DNA of 61,094 bases, from the IMG/VR virus record IMGVR_UViG_3300015373_000004, positions 1-61,094 of that record. One strand, given 5' to 3'. Positions within the stretch are counted from its first letter, which is position 1; each line of letters begins with the position of its first letter. The position numbers were made by a program, and so were the translations under genes. Under the pieces are notes generated by a model that saw only the letters and a list, made by a program, of their open reading frames with translations, had not been told where the DNA came from and ran no database searches. Of this stretch, positions 53,761 to 59,745 are shown piece after piece. Origin of the DNA: a virus.

Positions 53761-54024
53761 TTACTTCTGAGTGATCTCGACGAACTGGTTGTCGATCTTG
53801 GTGTCGTCGAACGTGTACTTGTCCGCGAGGTACTTCCGCGGCAGGGTCATCCACGAGTTGTGGGTGATCACGTCAGCGTCGGGTGCCTGCGGCACGAAGT
53901 AGATGGCCGACTCCCGGTTGGGGGTGTCGTACTCATCGATCATCGCGCGCAGGTCGCGCTCAGGGATCGGGGACTCGTTGAGGATCCTGTGGAAGTTGCT
54001 CTGGGTTACACGAATTGCGAACAT
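53761..54024 (-). CDS. Small hypothetical protein
   Basis: This 87-residue protein (MFAIRVTQSNFHRILNESPIPERDLRAMIDEYD...) appears alpha/beta with YFVPQAPDADVITHNSWMTLPRKYL. It resembles short phage proteins that carry one small conserved domain of unknown role. One-gene cassette. Confidence 0.7.
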   Translation of the reverse strand: MFAIRVTQSNFHRILNESPIPERDLRAMIDEYDTPNRESAIYFVPQAPDADVITHNSWMTLPRKYLADKYTFDDTKIDNQFVEITQK

Positions 54025-54042
54025 TTCGGTCCTTTCGGTTGA

Positions 54043-54076
54043 GGTCTCTCATCTAAGCGCATGTACCGTCCGCGAA
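54043..54076 (-). promoter_or_regulatory. Conserved promoter element, copy 13
   Basis: TTCGC, spacer, TACATG, TTAGATGAGAGACC on the minus strand, with a two-base insertion (GAGAGACC). Upstream of 53761-54024. Confidence 0.6.
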
Positions 54077-54079
54077 GAA

Positions 54080-54102
54080 CCTAACCCCGTGTGGGGGTTA
54101 GG
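54080..54102 (-). terminator. CCTAACCCC-type hairpin terminator
   Basis: CCTAACCCC/GGGGTTAGG stem with a 5-base loop, then TTCTTC, after 54109-54405. Confidence 0.85.
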
Positions 54103-54108
54103 TAGAGG

Positions 54109-54405
54109 TCACAGCTTGACTAGGTAGTCAGATGTGCACTCCTCTTGCGGGATGTCGATCCCGCCTCCATTCAGCTCGACGAGCTTGTTGATGACATCTG
54201 CCATGGCGTTCCAGACTCTCTGCTGCTCCGGAGTCCAGTCGATCGACAAGGGTTCCCGACCGGTCCAGTCTTGGCCGGTGGTCTTCTTGTGATGCTTCTG
54301 TGCTTCGAAGAATGCGTCTTGCGCCTGGTTGTAGGCAGTGGCGACGTCGTCATCAATGACGAGGTGGAGGCGAGTTCCCATCCACGAATAAGCGGATTGC
54401 GACAT
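54109..54405 (-). CDS. Small hypothetical protein
   Basis: This 98-residue protein starts MSQSAYSWMGTRLHLVIDDDVATAYNQAQDAFFEAQKHHKKTT and continues with an acidic helical C-terminus. One-gene cassette with promoter 54424-54457. No family recognised. Confidence 0.7.
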   Translation of the reverse strand: MSQSAYSWMGTRLHLVIDDDVATAYNQAQDAFFEAQKHHKKTTGQDWTGREPLSIDWTPEQQRVWNAMADVINKLVELNGGGIDIPQEECTSDYLVKL

Positions 54406-54423
54406 GAGTTGTCCTTTCGGGTT

Positions 54424-54457
54424 GTGGTCTCATTTCAACCCGTGTTCTGCTCGCGAG
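54424..54457 (-). promoter_or_regulatory. Conserved promoter element, copy 14
   Basis: CTCGC, spacer, GAACACG, TGAAATGAGACCA on the minus strand, upstream of 54109-54405. Confidence 0.65.
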
Positions 54458-54463
54458 ACAAAA

Positions 54464-54489
54464 ACTAAGGCCCTGTTTAGGGCCCTAGT
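54464..54489 (-). terminator. Hairpin terminator after 54498-54638
   Basis: ACTAAGGCCC pairs with GGGCCCTAGT (one mismatch), followed by TTTTTGTC on the minus strand. Confidence 0.8.
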
Positions 54490-54497
54490 CTTTTGAC

Positions 54498-54638
54498 TCA
54501 TCGGATCTTTCGTGCGCGGCCGTAATATCCGCAACACTGGGGGTGTGGACACCACAGGTAGTCACAGCACTTCGAATGGTCGTGGGGAGCTTTCGGGTGG
54601 TGACATGCGATGTAGTAACACTTGGTGTTGTCGTGCAT
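54498..54638 (-). CDS. Cysteine-rich mini-protein
   Basis: The 46-residue frame (MHDNTKCYYIACHHPKAPHD...) has seven cysteines and several His (CYYIACHH, SKCCDYLWCPHPQCCGYY), enough for two zinc sites. It is flanked by promoter 54660-54692 and terminator 54464-54489, so it is a complete cassette too short for routine calling. Confidence 0.7.
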   Translation of the reverse strand: MHDNTKCYYIACHHPKAPHDHSKCCDYLWCPHPQCCGYYGRARKIR

Positions 54639-54659
54639 GGTTGGGGGCCTTTCAGATGA

Positions 54660-54692
54660 TGGTCTCATCTAACCCCGTGTTCTACCTGCGAG
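54660..54692 (-). promoter_or_regulatory. Conserved promoter element, copy 15
   Basis: CTCGC, spacer, GAACACG, TTAGATGAGACCA on the minus strand. It overlaps the stop of 54682-54951 and drives 54498-54638. Confidence 0.65.
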
Positions 54693-54951
54693 TACCTCGA
54701 TCGAGGAACTCCTTGAACATCGCCTGCCGGTCAGTGGCGACGATGAACTCCGACGCCATCCGGACCGCCTCGCTCGCGACCCTCAGCTGCTTCCGCAGCT
54801 CCGCGTTCCGCTTCTTCAGGTTGTGGTTCTTCACCAGCAACACTGTGGTGACGGCGACGACGACCGGGTGGTCCTTGACCCACTTCGTGACCTGGTCCTC
54901 CAGGGTCTCGCGCTTGGGGTACGGGTACTCGGTGTTACGCTCGGTGGTCAT
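54682..54951 (-). CDS. Membrane-anchored coiled-coil protein
   Basis: This 89-residue protein has a polar N-terminus, a hydrophobic helix (HPVVVAVTTVLLV, about 30-42) and a charged C-terminal helix (KNHNLKKRNAELRKQLRVASEAVRMA). No conserved promoter element lies directly upstream, so it may be cotranscribed with 54981-55400. Function unknown. Confidence 0.65.
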   Translation of the reverse strand: MTTERNTEYPYPKRETLEDQVTKWVKDHPVVVAVTTVLLVKNHNLKKRNAELRKQLRVASEAVRMASEFIVATDRQAMFKEFLDRGTRR

Positions 54952-54980
54952 TTATATCCTCTCGGTGGGTGATGGTGGAT

Positions 54981-55400
54981 CTAGTTGCTCTCGAGGGCGT
55001 ACCAGACGGCTGCCCGGCTCTTGCCCTCGCTGACGATCAGGCCCTGGTTCTTGCACCTCTTGAGCGTGCGCTCGACGTCGGCAGAGCTCATGTTCCAGCC
55101 GGTGAAGAATCCTTCGATGTTCCTGCGGCTGCTGCCCGGGTTCTTCTTGAGGAACTTGACCAGGGCCTTGTCGATGGTGGCCCGGTCGTAGCTCGGCTGC
55201 TCGGGCGTCTCCTCGTCCTCCTCGAGGATCTCACCGCCCTCGACGATGATGCCGGCCGCGTCCTGGTTCTCTCCGTAGAGGACGTGGAGGATGGTGTTGC
55301 GCCTCTCGGTGAGCTCATCGATCTGCTTGTCGATGTGCGCCAGCTCGTCACGGAACTTCGTGGCGAGATCCATGAACTGCTGCTCTTCTGAACTGAACAT
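54981..55400 (-). CDS. Coiled coil plus winged-helix protein
   Basis: The start at 55400 (MFSSEEQQFMDLATKF) gives 139 residues. An N-terminal coiled coil (LAHIDKQIDELTERRNTIL), an acidic linker (EILEEDEETPEQ) and a C-terminal winged-helix-like domain follow (ALVKFLKKNPGSSRRNIEGFFTGWNMSSADVERTLKRCKNQGLI). It may be a transcription regulator of the early region. Confidence 0.7.
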   Translation of the reverse strand: MFSSEEQQFMDLATKFRDELAHIDKQIDELTERRNTILHVLYGENQDAAGIIVEGGEILEEDEETPEQPSYDRATIDKALVKFLKKNPGSSRRNIEGFFTGWNMSSADVERTLKRCKNQGLIVSEGKSRAAVWYALESN

Positions 55401-55429
55401 TTTGTGTGACTCCAATTTGTGATGAAAGC

Positions 55430-55451
55430 CCTAACCCGGGATTGGGTTAGG
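55430..55451 (-). terminator. CCTAACCC-type hairpin terminator
   Basis: CCTAACCC/GGGTTAGG stem with a 6-base loop, then GCTTTCATC, after 55463-55615. Confidence 0.8.
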
Positions 55452-55462
55452 ACGAGGGTGGT

Positions 55463-55615
55463 CTAGCGAGTGATGGCGATGGCCTCGTTCACGTGTCGGT
55501 TCCAGCGTGCCTCCTGCACCTTCTTCGCGTCACGCTTGCCCATCATGTGGGCGGTGGTGGCGGTCAGGAAGTACAGGACGACGAGGATCGCGATAGCGAT
55601 GAGGTAGGTGTCCAT
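55463..55615 (-). CDS. Small membrane protein
   Basis: The 50-residue frame (MDTYLIAIAILVVLYFLTATTAHMM...) has one N-terminal transmembrane helix and a basic cytoplasmic helix (GKRDAKKVQEARWNRHVNEAI). AAGGAGAAA precedes the ATG. One-gene cassette. Confidence 0.7.
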   Translation of the reverse strand: MDTYLIAIAILVVLYFLTATTAHMMGKRDAKKVQEARWNRHVNEAIAITR

Positions 55616-55631
55616 TTTTCTCCTTAGATTG

Positions 55632-55664
55632 TGGTCTCATCTAAGGCGGTGTTTTCCATGCGAG
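55632..55664 (-). promoter_or_regulatory. Conserved promoter element, copy 16
   Basis: CTCGC, spacer, AAACACCG, TTAGATGAGACCA on the minus strand, upstream of 55463-55615. Confidence 0.7.
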
Positions 55665-55668
55665 AGAA

Positions 55669-55690
55669 CCTAACCCCGTGTGGGGTTAGG
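55669..55690 (-). terminator. CCTAACCCC-type hairpin terminator
   Basis: Perfect CCTAACCCC/GGGGTTAGG stem, ACAC loop, TTCTC, after 55698-55856. Confidence 0.85.
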
Positions 55691-55697
55691 ATATGGA

Positions 55698-55856
55698 TCA
55701 GTCTTCGATTTGGACGACGACGGGGTTGTAGTGCGGAATTCGCGTCAGTAACATCGCCTCGATCCACTGCGCGGCGTCCTCCTTGGTGTGGAAGGCTCCC
55801 GGCATGGGGTCGAGGTCGACGAACACTGCCAGCTGAATTCGCTCTCGCTCCGGCAT
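55698..55856 (-). CDS. Small hypothetical protein
   Basis: The 52-residue frame (MPERERIQLAVFVDLDPMPGAFHTKEDAAQWIEAMLL...) has a strand-turn-helix pattern. GGAAAGAC precedes the ATG. One-gene cassette with promoter 55876-55908. It resembles one-domain phage proteins of unknown role. Confidence 0.65.
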   Translation of the reverse strand: MPERERIQLAVFVDLDPMPGAFHTKEDAAQWIEAMLLTRIPHYNPVVVQIED

Positions 55857-55875
55857 GTCTTTCCTTTCGGGTTGT

Positions 55876-55908
55876 TGGTCTCATCTCAACCCGTGTTTAC
55901 GCCGCGAG
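55876..55908 (-). promoter_or_regulatory. Conserved promoter element, copy 17
   Basis: CTCGC, spacer, AAACACG, TGAGATGAGACCA on the minus strand, upstream of 55698-55856. Confidence 0.7.
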
Positions 55909-55912
55909 AGAA

Positions 55913-55934
55913 CCTAACCCCGTGTGGGGTTAGG
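55913..55934 (-). terminator. CCTAACCCC-type hairpin terminator
   Basis: Perfect CCTAACCCC/GGGGTTAGG stem, ACAC loop, TTCTC, after 55945-56220. Confidence 0.85.
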
Positions 55935-55944
55935 CGAGGTGGTT

Positions 55945-56220
55945 CTACTTGCCGATGGCGTTGGCGGCCTTCTCGATCTCATCGTAGATCTCGAAGAGCT
56001 TCTCGTTCAGGTCGTTGATCTCCTTGCGCTGGAGCTCGATGACGTCAGACAGCTCCTTGATGGCCGTCAGGATGATCTCGGGGCAGCTTTCAGCTACCGC
56101 CTTGACTCCTTCCGGTCCAATCTTGACGAGGGTCTGAACGGCGTCGAGGATCAGCTTGGAAGCAGCGCTCTGCTTGTGAAGCGATTCGAAGTATTCGATG
56201 CGGTCTTGGGGGTCGGTCAT
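55945..56220 (-). CDS. Helical hypothetical protein
   Basis: This 91-residue protein is almost entirely helical, with a C-terminal coiled coil (IELQRKEINDLNEKLFEIYDEIEKAAN). One-gene cassette with promoter 56243-56275. Function unknown. Confidence 0.7.
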   Translation of the reverse strand: MTDPQDRIEYFESLHKQSAASKLILDAVQTLVKIGPEGVKAVAESCPEIILTAIKELSDVIELQRKEINDLNEKLFEIYDEIEKAANAIGK

Positions 56221-56242
56221 TGCTTTACCTTTCGGTAGAATA

Positions 56243-56275
56243 TGGTCTCATCTCAGACCGTGTTTCTACTGCGAG
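56243..56275 (-). promoter_or_regulatory. Conserved promoter element, copy 18
   Basis: CTCGC, spacer, AAACACG, TGAGATGAGACCA on the minus strand. It overlaps the end of 56266-56661 and drives 55945-56220. Confidence 0.7.
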
Positions 56276-56661
56276 CCCGTGCCTCCGGAATATCCGTTCT
56301 CGTGGACGAACTGGATGATCTCAGCGTTCAGGTTGCGCGTCCCATCCATGTTGGTGATCGTCGAGACGAAACGATCCAGCGTCTTCTGCTCTGCGTCCTT
56401 GACCTTCATCCGAGCGTTGATCCGCACGAACGGCCACTTCGGAGGATTCGTACCGTAGGAAGCCAGCACATCCTTGATCCAGTCCAGTACGAACTGTCGG
56501 CACTCAGGACCACCTGGATCATCCAGCTCGGGTGCGAAGACCCCAAGCAGGCGAATATCCTCGTAGTGGTAGTGGCGCTCCCCCTCGTCCACGTAGACGT
56601 CATAGAGTGTGTCCCCGTCGTGAACTCGGTCGACGGGAATCTGAATTCTCTGGTCCCACAT
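56266..56661 (-). CDS. Staphylococcal-nuclease-fold protein
   Basis: This 131-residue protein shows the SNase pattern PVDRVHDGDTLYDVYVDEG (Asp15, Asp17), YEDIRLLGVFAPELDDPGGPECRQFVLDWI (Arg37, then LLGVFAPE). The order of Asp, Arg and Glu residues suggests a calcium-dependent nuclease, possibly degrading host DNA or RNA. One of the few enzymes in the cassette region. Confidence 0.8.
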   Translation of the reverse strand: MWDQRIQIPVDRVHDGDTLYDVYVDEGERHYHYEDIRLLGVFAPELDDPGGPECRQFVLDWIKDVLASYGTNPPKWPFVRINARMKVKDAEQKTLDRFVSTITNMDGTRNLNAEIIQFVHENGYSGGTGSQ

Positions 56662-56691
56662 GTCTTTCTCCTTTCAGAGACAAAAAAGGAA

Positions 56692-56709
56692 GCCCGTGTT
56701 TCCACGGGC
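56692..56709 (-). terminator. Hairpin terminator after 56725-57171
   Basis: GCCCGTG/CACGGGC 7-bp stem with a 4-base loop, then TTCCTTTTTTGTC on the minus strand. Confidence 0.85.
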
Positions 56710-56724
56710 CACCTTCTTGAGGTG

Positions 56725-57171
56725 CTACTTGACGGTGCTGATGGTGTGCGGGGTCTCGCGCTTGCGCATCCAGCGCTTGAGCGAACGCTCCTCGTACCAG
56801 TCCATCGCCTTGGCCACGCCGAACGATCCAGCGGTCACCGCGCCGGCCAGCACCGCGAAGACGATGGTCGTCTGGGTGGTGGAGGCGACGCGGGTCGCGA
56901 GGGTCGTGTCGTTGGGGTTGTAGGCGGCGGCCTGGAGCTCGAGGAAGTCCTCTCGGGGCAGGATGACGCTGTTGCTGAGGTTGTCCGACATTGCGGGCTC
57001 CTTAGGTAGGTTGTGTCTCATCTCAGCCCATGTTTCCGCCGCGAGACCCCCGTGAGTCTTACGGCAGTCGTACCCCTCTCCGCCTACATCCAGCGGGACG
57101 AACCAAACGTTGAGTCCGTCCAGCCAGATGCAGACGGTTCCATCGGCGTGATGGTAGGCGTCGTGGGTCAC
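56725..57171 (-). CDS. Two-part ORF: soluble module in frame with membrane module
   Basis: The frame is open from GTG 57171 (overlapping the upstream stop) to 56725, 148 residues. Residues 1-50 (VTHDAYHHADGTVCIWLDGLNVWFVPLDVGGEGYDC) look like an independent small protein. From Met61 (ATG at 56991, with AAGGAG upstream) an 88-residue membrane protein begins, with a helix TIVFAVLAGAVTAGSFGVAKAM. Promoter 57013-57045 lies inside the joined frame, so short and long products may both exist. Confidence 0.6.
   Translation of the reverse strand: MTHDAYHHADGTVCIWLDGLNVWFVPLDVGGEGYDCRKTHGGLAAETWAEMRHNLPKEPAMSDNLSNSVILPREDFLELQAAAYNPNDTTLATRVASTTQTTIVFAVLAGAVTAGSFGVAKAMDWYEERSLKRWMRKRETPHTISTVK
57013..57045 (-). 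promoter_or_regulatory. Conserved promoter element, copy 19 (inside an ORF)
   Basis: CTCGC, spacer, AAACATG, TGAGATGAGACA on the minus strand, 20-50 bases before the internal ATG at 56991. Confidence 0.65.
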
Positions 57172-57389
57172 TTCGTACACCCGTAGGAGCTGTTGTGAGC
57201 GAGGACCGTGTAGTTCGACCACGGGTCCTTGTAGATCTTGCACCCGTGCTTGCAGTTGGAGAGACCAACCTCCATCATCCGTGAACAGACCATGAGGTCC
57301 GGGTGCAGCGGCTCGTTGTGGCTCACCTCGACGGTGATCTCGAGCGGCTGCGAAACGATGATAGCGTTGGACTTGAGTGGAGCGGCCAT
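57168..57389 (-). CDS. Small cysteine-containing protein
   Basis: The start at 57389 (MAAPLKSNAIIVSQPLEITV) with AGGAGAC upstream gives 73 residues. After a beta-rich half, cysteines occur at MVCSRMMEVGLSNCKHGCKI and YGCTK. It may bind zinc. Coupled with the following ORF (GTGA overlap). Function unknown. Confidence 0.65.
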   Translation of the reverse strand: MAAPLKSNAIIVSQPLEITVEVSHNEPLHPDLMVCSRMMEVGLSNCKHGCKIYKDPWSNYTVLAHNSSYGCTK

Positions 57390-57409
57390 GATGTCTCCTC
57401 TGATGACCC

Positions 57410-57595
57410 TCACAAGGGCCAGAGTTCCCACGGATACTTCTTCGGGTCCGCCTTCTGGAATCGGGCGAAGTGAACCCACACGCCGGCGGTGTCGCACAGC
57501 TTGCCTGCTGGCTTACCGCAATCGGGGCATGGGATCTTGATGATGTCGGCGTACCGCGCCAGAGCCTCTTCGCGGCTGCTCGCTCCCTCGGGCAT
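57410..57595 (-). CDS. Zinc-ribbon protein
   Basis: This 61-residue protein contains IPCPDCGKPAGKLCDTAGVWVHFARFQKA, the C-x2-C...C...H pattern of short zinc-finger proteins common in actinobacteriophages. It probably binds nucleic acid. It is adjacent to 57597-57818 with a one-base gap. Confidence 0.75.
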   Translation of the reverse strand: MPEGASSREEALARYADIIKIPCPDCGKPAGKLCDTAGVWVHFARFQKADPKKYPWELWPL

Positions 57596-57596
57596 G

Positions 57597-57818
57597 TCAG
57601 GTCCTCATGCCGAGTTTGTCGCCGGGCTCGACGGTGATGGTGATGACCGCCGGCTGACCCATGTCGATCCAGTCGTTGCGGTTCATCCCGTAGTCCTCGT
57701 GAGGGAAGATCGGGTTGTCACCCTCGGCCGGCACGAAGTTGAGGGATGGCGCGTTCTCCTTCTGGAACGGGGCCAGAAGCATGACGACCTCGTGCTTGGT
57801 CATGATGTTGTCGCTCAT
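57597..57818 (-). CDS. Small hypothetical protein
   Basis: The start at 57818 (MSDNIMTKHEVVMLLAPF) with GGGAG ten bases upstream gives 73 residues. The C-terminal half is beta-rich (DWIDMGQPAVITITVEPGDKLGM). A longer start at 57869 reaches into the structured RNA region and is rejected. Confidence 0.65.
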   Translation of the reverse strand: MSDNIMTKHEVVMLLAPFQKENAPSLNFVPAEGDNPIFPHEDYGMNRNDWIDMGQPAVITITVEPGDKLGMRT

Positions 57819-58043
57819 TGAAATATGACTCCCTGTATCTTGTAGTTTGGTGGGCAGTTGTTTCGACATGCCCAGGTCGTCTACAGCTTAGAAGGCCCCC
57901 AACAGGAGGCGCTCAAGGCGGGAAGTCCTTGCTGTAGATATCACCACAGGAGGCACACCCCAGTCACTGTCCACCGGAATGTTGTGTGGTTGAGATCAGT
58001 TTCCAGGTTCCATCCCTTCCGCTGATCTCCCTCCTCCTACCTT
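57819..58043 (-). other. Non-coding region rich in inverted pairs
   Basis: No gene is seen. Successive inverted pairs are CTACAGC/GCTGTAG (57881-57887, 57931-57937), CCACA/TGTGG (57944-57948, 57985-57989), GAGATCAG/CTGATCTC (57992-57999, 58022-58029) and CCTCCTA/TAGGAGG near 58032-58052. It may encode a structured RNA. Confidence 0.45.
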
Positions 58044-58298
58044 TTAGGAGGAAGTCTTTTCTTGGACGAGCTTGATCACCTCGTCGTAGACCGAGGCCAC
58101 CTCATTGACGATGGCGCTCAGCGACTGGCTGTGGTCGTTGCCCAGGAAGGCTGTCTGTTGACCGAGCTGGGTGAGGTTCTTGTTGATCTGGTTGAGCTCC
58201 CTCAGACCGAGGAAGGACACAACCGCGGCTGCCGACACGCCGATACCCACGCCCACCCCGATGAGGATGTTGCGTGCCTTGTGACTTTCTTCTTCCAT
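58044..58298 (-). CDS. Small membrane protein
   Basis: This 84-residue protein has a hydrophobic helix (NILIGVGVGIGVSAAAVVSFLGL, about 10-32) and a C-terminal helical part (ELNQINKNLTQLGQQTAFLGNDHSQSLSAIVNEVASVYDEV). It lies between the structured region and the tRNA-like gene. Function unknown. Confidence 0.7.
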   Translation of the reverse strand: MEEESHKARNILIGVGVGIGVSAAAVVSFLGLRELNQINKNLTQLGQQTAFLGNDHSQSLSAIVNEVASVYDEVIKLVQEKTSS

Positions 58299-58328
58299 GT
58301 TCCAGCCTTCCTATAGTTGTTGCCGAGC

Positions 58329-58404
58329 GTGCACGACGGGATTCGAACCCGCACCTCCGTCTATCCCACTGGGTAGGTCGCTCTAACCATTAAGCTACGT
58401 GCAC
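58329..58404 (-). tRNA. tRNA-like gene with aberrant anticodon arm
   Basis: The 76-base minus-strand sequence has a perfect 7-bp acceptor stem (GTGCACG/CGTGCAC), a canonical D arm (GCTT...GAGC with GGTTA) and a canonical T arm (GCGGG, TTCGAAT, CCCGT). The 27 bases between D and T arms do not form a 5-bp stem with a 7-base loop. The best pairing is CTACCC with GGGATAG, leaving almost no loop. I cannot assign an anticodon. No CCA is encoded. Confidence 0.7.
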
Positions 58405-58415
58405 TGTTGGTGAAG

Positions 58416-58511
58416 CTAGTCCTTCTTCCCGGTCAGGAAGATGATCAGCATGATGAGCAGTGCGAGCACCGACACACCACCCACGATCTTCAGGGCCTTG
58501 TGCTCCTCCAT
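58416..58511 (-). CDS. Tiny membrane protein
   Basis: A 31-residue frame (MEEHKALKIVGGVSVLALLIMLIIFLTGKKD) with AGGAGGTGGAACA before the ATG, a strong ribosome site. It is a single transmembrane helix with charged ends. TTATATAT about 25 bases upstream may be its promoter -10 box. Confidence 0.75.
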   Translation of the reverse strand: MEEHKALKIVGGVSVLALLIMLIIFLTGKKD

Positions 58512-58540
58512 TGTTCCACCTCCTTCGAGGATATATAAGC

Positions 58541-58618
58541 GAGCCTGGCGGTGCGCACGGCTGCATCCGTCGCACCCTTCGTCCCCTTGCAGTTGGGGCT
58601 TATTGAGTCACCAGGCTC
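58541..58618. ncRNA. Three-way-junction RNA with complementary hairpin loops
   Basis: An 8-bp closing stem pairs 58541-58548 (GAGCCTGG) with 58611-58618 (CCAGGCTC). Inside, a long hairpin GGTGCG-ACGG/CCGT-CGCACC with one bulge carries a loop containing CTGCAT (plus strand). A second hairpin CCCC/GGGG carries TTGCAGTT. CTGCA and TGCAG are complementary, so the two loops could kiss. Strand is uncertain because the stems pair on either strand. No ORF overlaps. Confidence 0.6.
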
Positions 58619-58745
58619 TCGGCACTTAAAGGGAGGTTTTCGCGCCGTCGCGTCGATTACCCTGTGCCTATCCCACCCCCGCCCCTGGTAGATTCCAGGA
58701 ATTATTACCGTTTGACCGGCGGGGCGCTCTGAGCCTAAGGGCTGT
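58619..58745. other. Non-coding spacer
   Basis: No gene is seen. A CCTGG/CCAGG hairpin (58684-58699) and TAATAAT on the minus strand (near 58703) are the only features; the latter could be a -10 box. Confidence 0.4.
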
Positions 58746-59057
58746 TTACCGTCGCTCAGACGACGGGACCCTAAGCGGGCCCTTCAGCTCGAAGTGCTCT
58801 TCGAACCATGCCTTGTCCAAGGCAATATAGGTGTTCGCCTCTGGGGAAACGATGTAGTCCCCGAGGTGTGCGCTCATGCCATCGCCCTTGAGCTCACTAA
58901 GGGCCATGGTTCCGCCGCGAATCCGGTGGGCCACGGCGGTCCAGCCGGTGATGGCTGAAAGCTGCTTGATGTTGTGCTTCGTCAGCTCTGCCGCTGCTGC
59001 GACCTGAGTACGGCGGTGCCTGCTCGACCCGCGGTACTCCTGGAAGAGCTCGCTCAC
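58746..59057 (-). CDS. Hypothetical protein with GD(Y/W)-type C-terminus
   Basis: This 103-residue protein has a helical N-terminus and a C-terminal beta module HLGDYIVSPEANTYIALDKAWFEEHFEL. The same arrangement appears in 59057-59404 and 59745-60026. The start overlaps the upstream stop by one base. Function unknown. Confidence 0.7.
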   Translation of the reverse strand: MSELFQEYRGSSRHRRTQVAAAAELTKHNIKQLSAITGWTAVAHRIRGGTMALSELKGDGMSAHLGDYIVSPEANTYIALDKAWFEEHFELKGPLRVPSSERR

Positions 59058-59404
59058 TAGCTCTTGCTGGCCGCTGCCACGAGGTCGGCTCCCTCGAGCT
59101 TCTTCGCCGGCTTCTCCTCCGGGATGAAGCTCTTCTCGAAGGCCGAGTTGGTGTACACCTTGAACGAGCGGCCGCTCTTGAGGACCCAGTCGCCGAGGTA
59201 GGCCTGGGTCTGACGCTCGTCCTTGGGGTAGGCAACGCGAACCTTGATGTAGTCACGGGACAGGTGGCCCTCCTTGTCCCCGTCGTGCATGATCGTGCCG
59301 GCGCACCAGCGGGCGACCTGCTCCATGTTCTCGGGGGTGACCTGGATGGCGTCGACGGGGAAGGACTTGCGGTGGAACTTCTGGGTCTTGACCTTCGTGG
59401 ACAT
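59057..59404 (-). CDS. Conserved phage protein with GDWVL motif
   Basis: This 115-residue protein follows a common phage pattern: PVDAIQVTPENMEQVARWCAG near the N-terminus, then ERQTQAYLGDWVLKSGRSFKVYTNSAFEKSF. The compact beta module may bind a small ligand or another protein. An Ala/Lys-rich tail follows. Function unknown. Confidence 0.75.
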   Translation of the reverse strand: MSTKVKTQKFHRKSFPVDAIQVTPENMEQVARWCAGTIMHDGDKEGHLSRDYIKVRVAYPKDERQTQAYLGDWVLKSGRSFKVYTNSAFEKSFIPEEKPAKKLEGADLVAAASKS

Positions 59405-59479
59405 TTAAGAATGCCTTCTCTTTCTACGCAAATTCGTGCGCGTTTGGGGAACTACCTGGGTGGGAGAGTATTTAGTTGT

Positions 59480-59605
59480 TTAGCTAGGAATATCGACGTC
59501 GAAGTCGTCGGTCTTCCTCGGCTGGGAACCTACGGAAATCGCAGCACCGAGGATGCAGCCAACGAACATGATGCCTGCTCCAGTGAGCATTCCGAGGATG
59601 AACAT
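59480..59605 (-). CDS. Small membrane or secreted protein
   Basis: A 41-residue frame (MFILGMLTGAGIMFVGCILGAAISV...) begins with a 25-residue hydrophobic helix and ends with an acidic tail (KTDDFDVDIPS). A Cys in FVGCIL could fit a weak lipobox. The start overlaps the upstream stop. Confidence 0.65.
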   Translation of the reverse strand: MFILGMLTGAGIMFVGCILGAAISVGSQPRKTDDFDVDIPS

Positions 59606-59745
59606 CAGCGCTCCTTGTTGGCGGCCTTGCGCGCCTTGATTCGAGCCTTCCCGTTGAGAGAGCGATCGCGATGCATCGTCTCGCGAGGGAGGATGGGCTG
59701 CTCCCGTCGGAAGTACCGGAGCGTCAGGCTCTTACCGAATGCCAT
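59605..59745 (-). CDS. Small basic protein
   Basis: The start at 59745 (MAFGKSLTLRYFRREQ) gives 46 residues, strongly basic throughout (NGKARIKARKAANKER). AAAGGCC lies upstream. It overlaps the stop of 59745-60026 and is probably a nucleic-acid-binding peptide. Confidence 0.6.
   Translation of the reverse strand: MAFGKSLTLRYFRREQPILPRETMHRDRSLNGKARIKARKAANKER

Noticed and set aside
58541-58618. Hammerhead ribozyme
   Set aside because: The three-way junction fits in outline, but the conserved CUGANGA and GAAA core sequences are absent on both strands.
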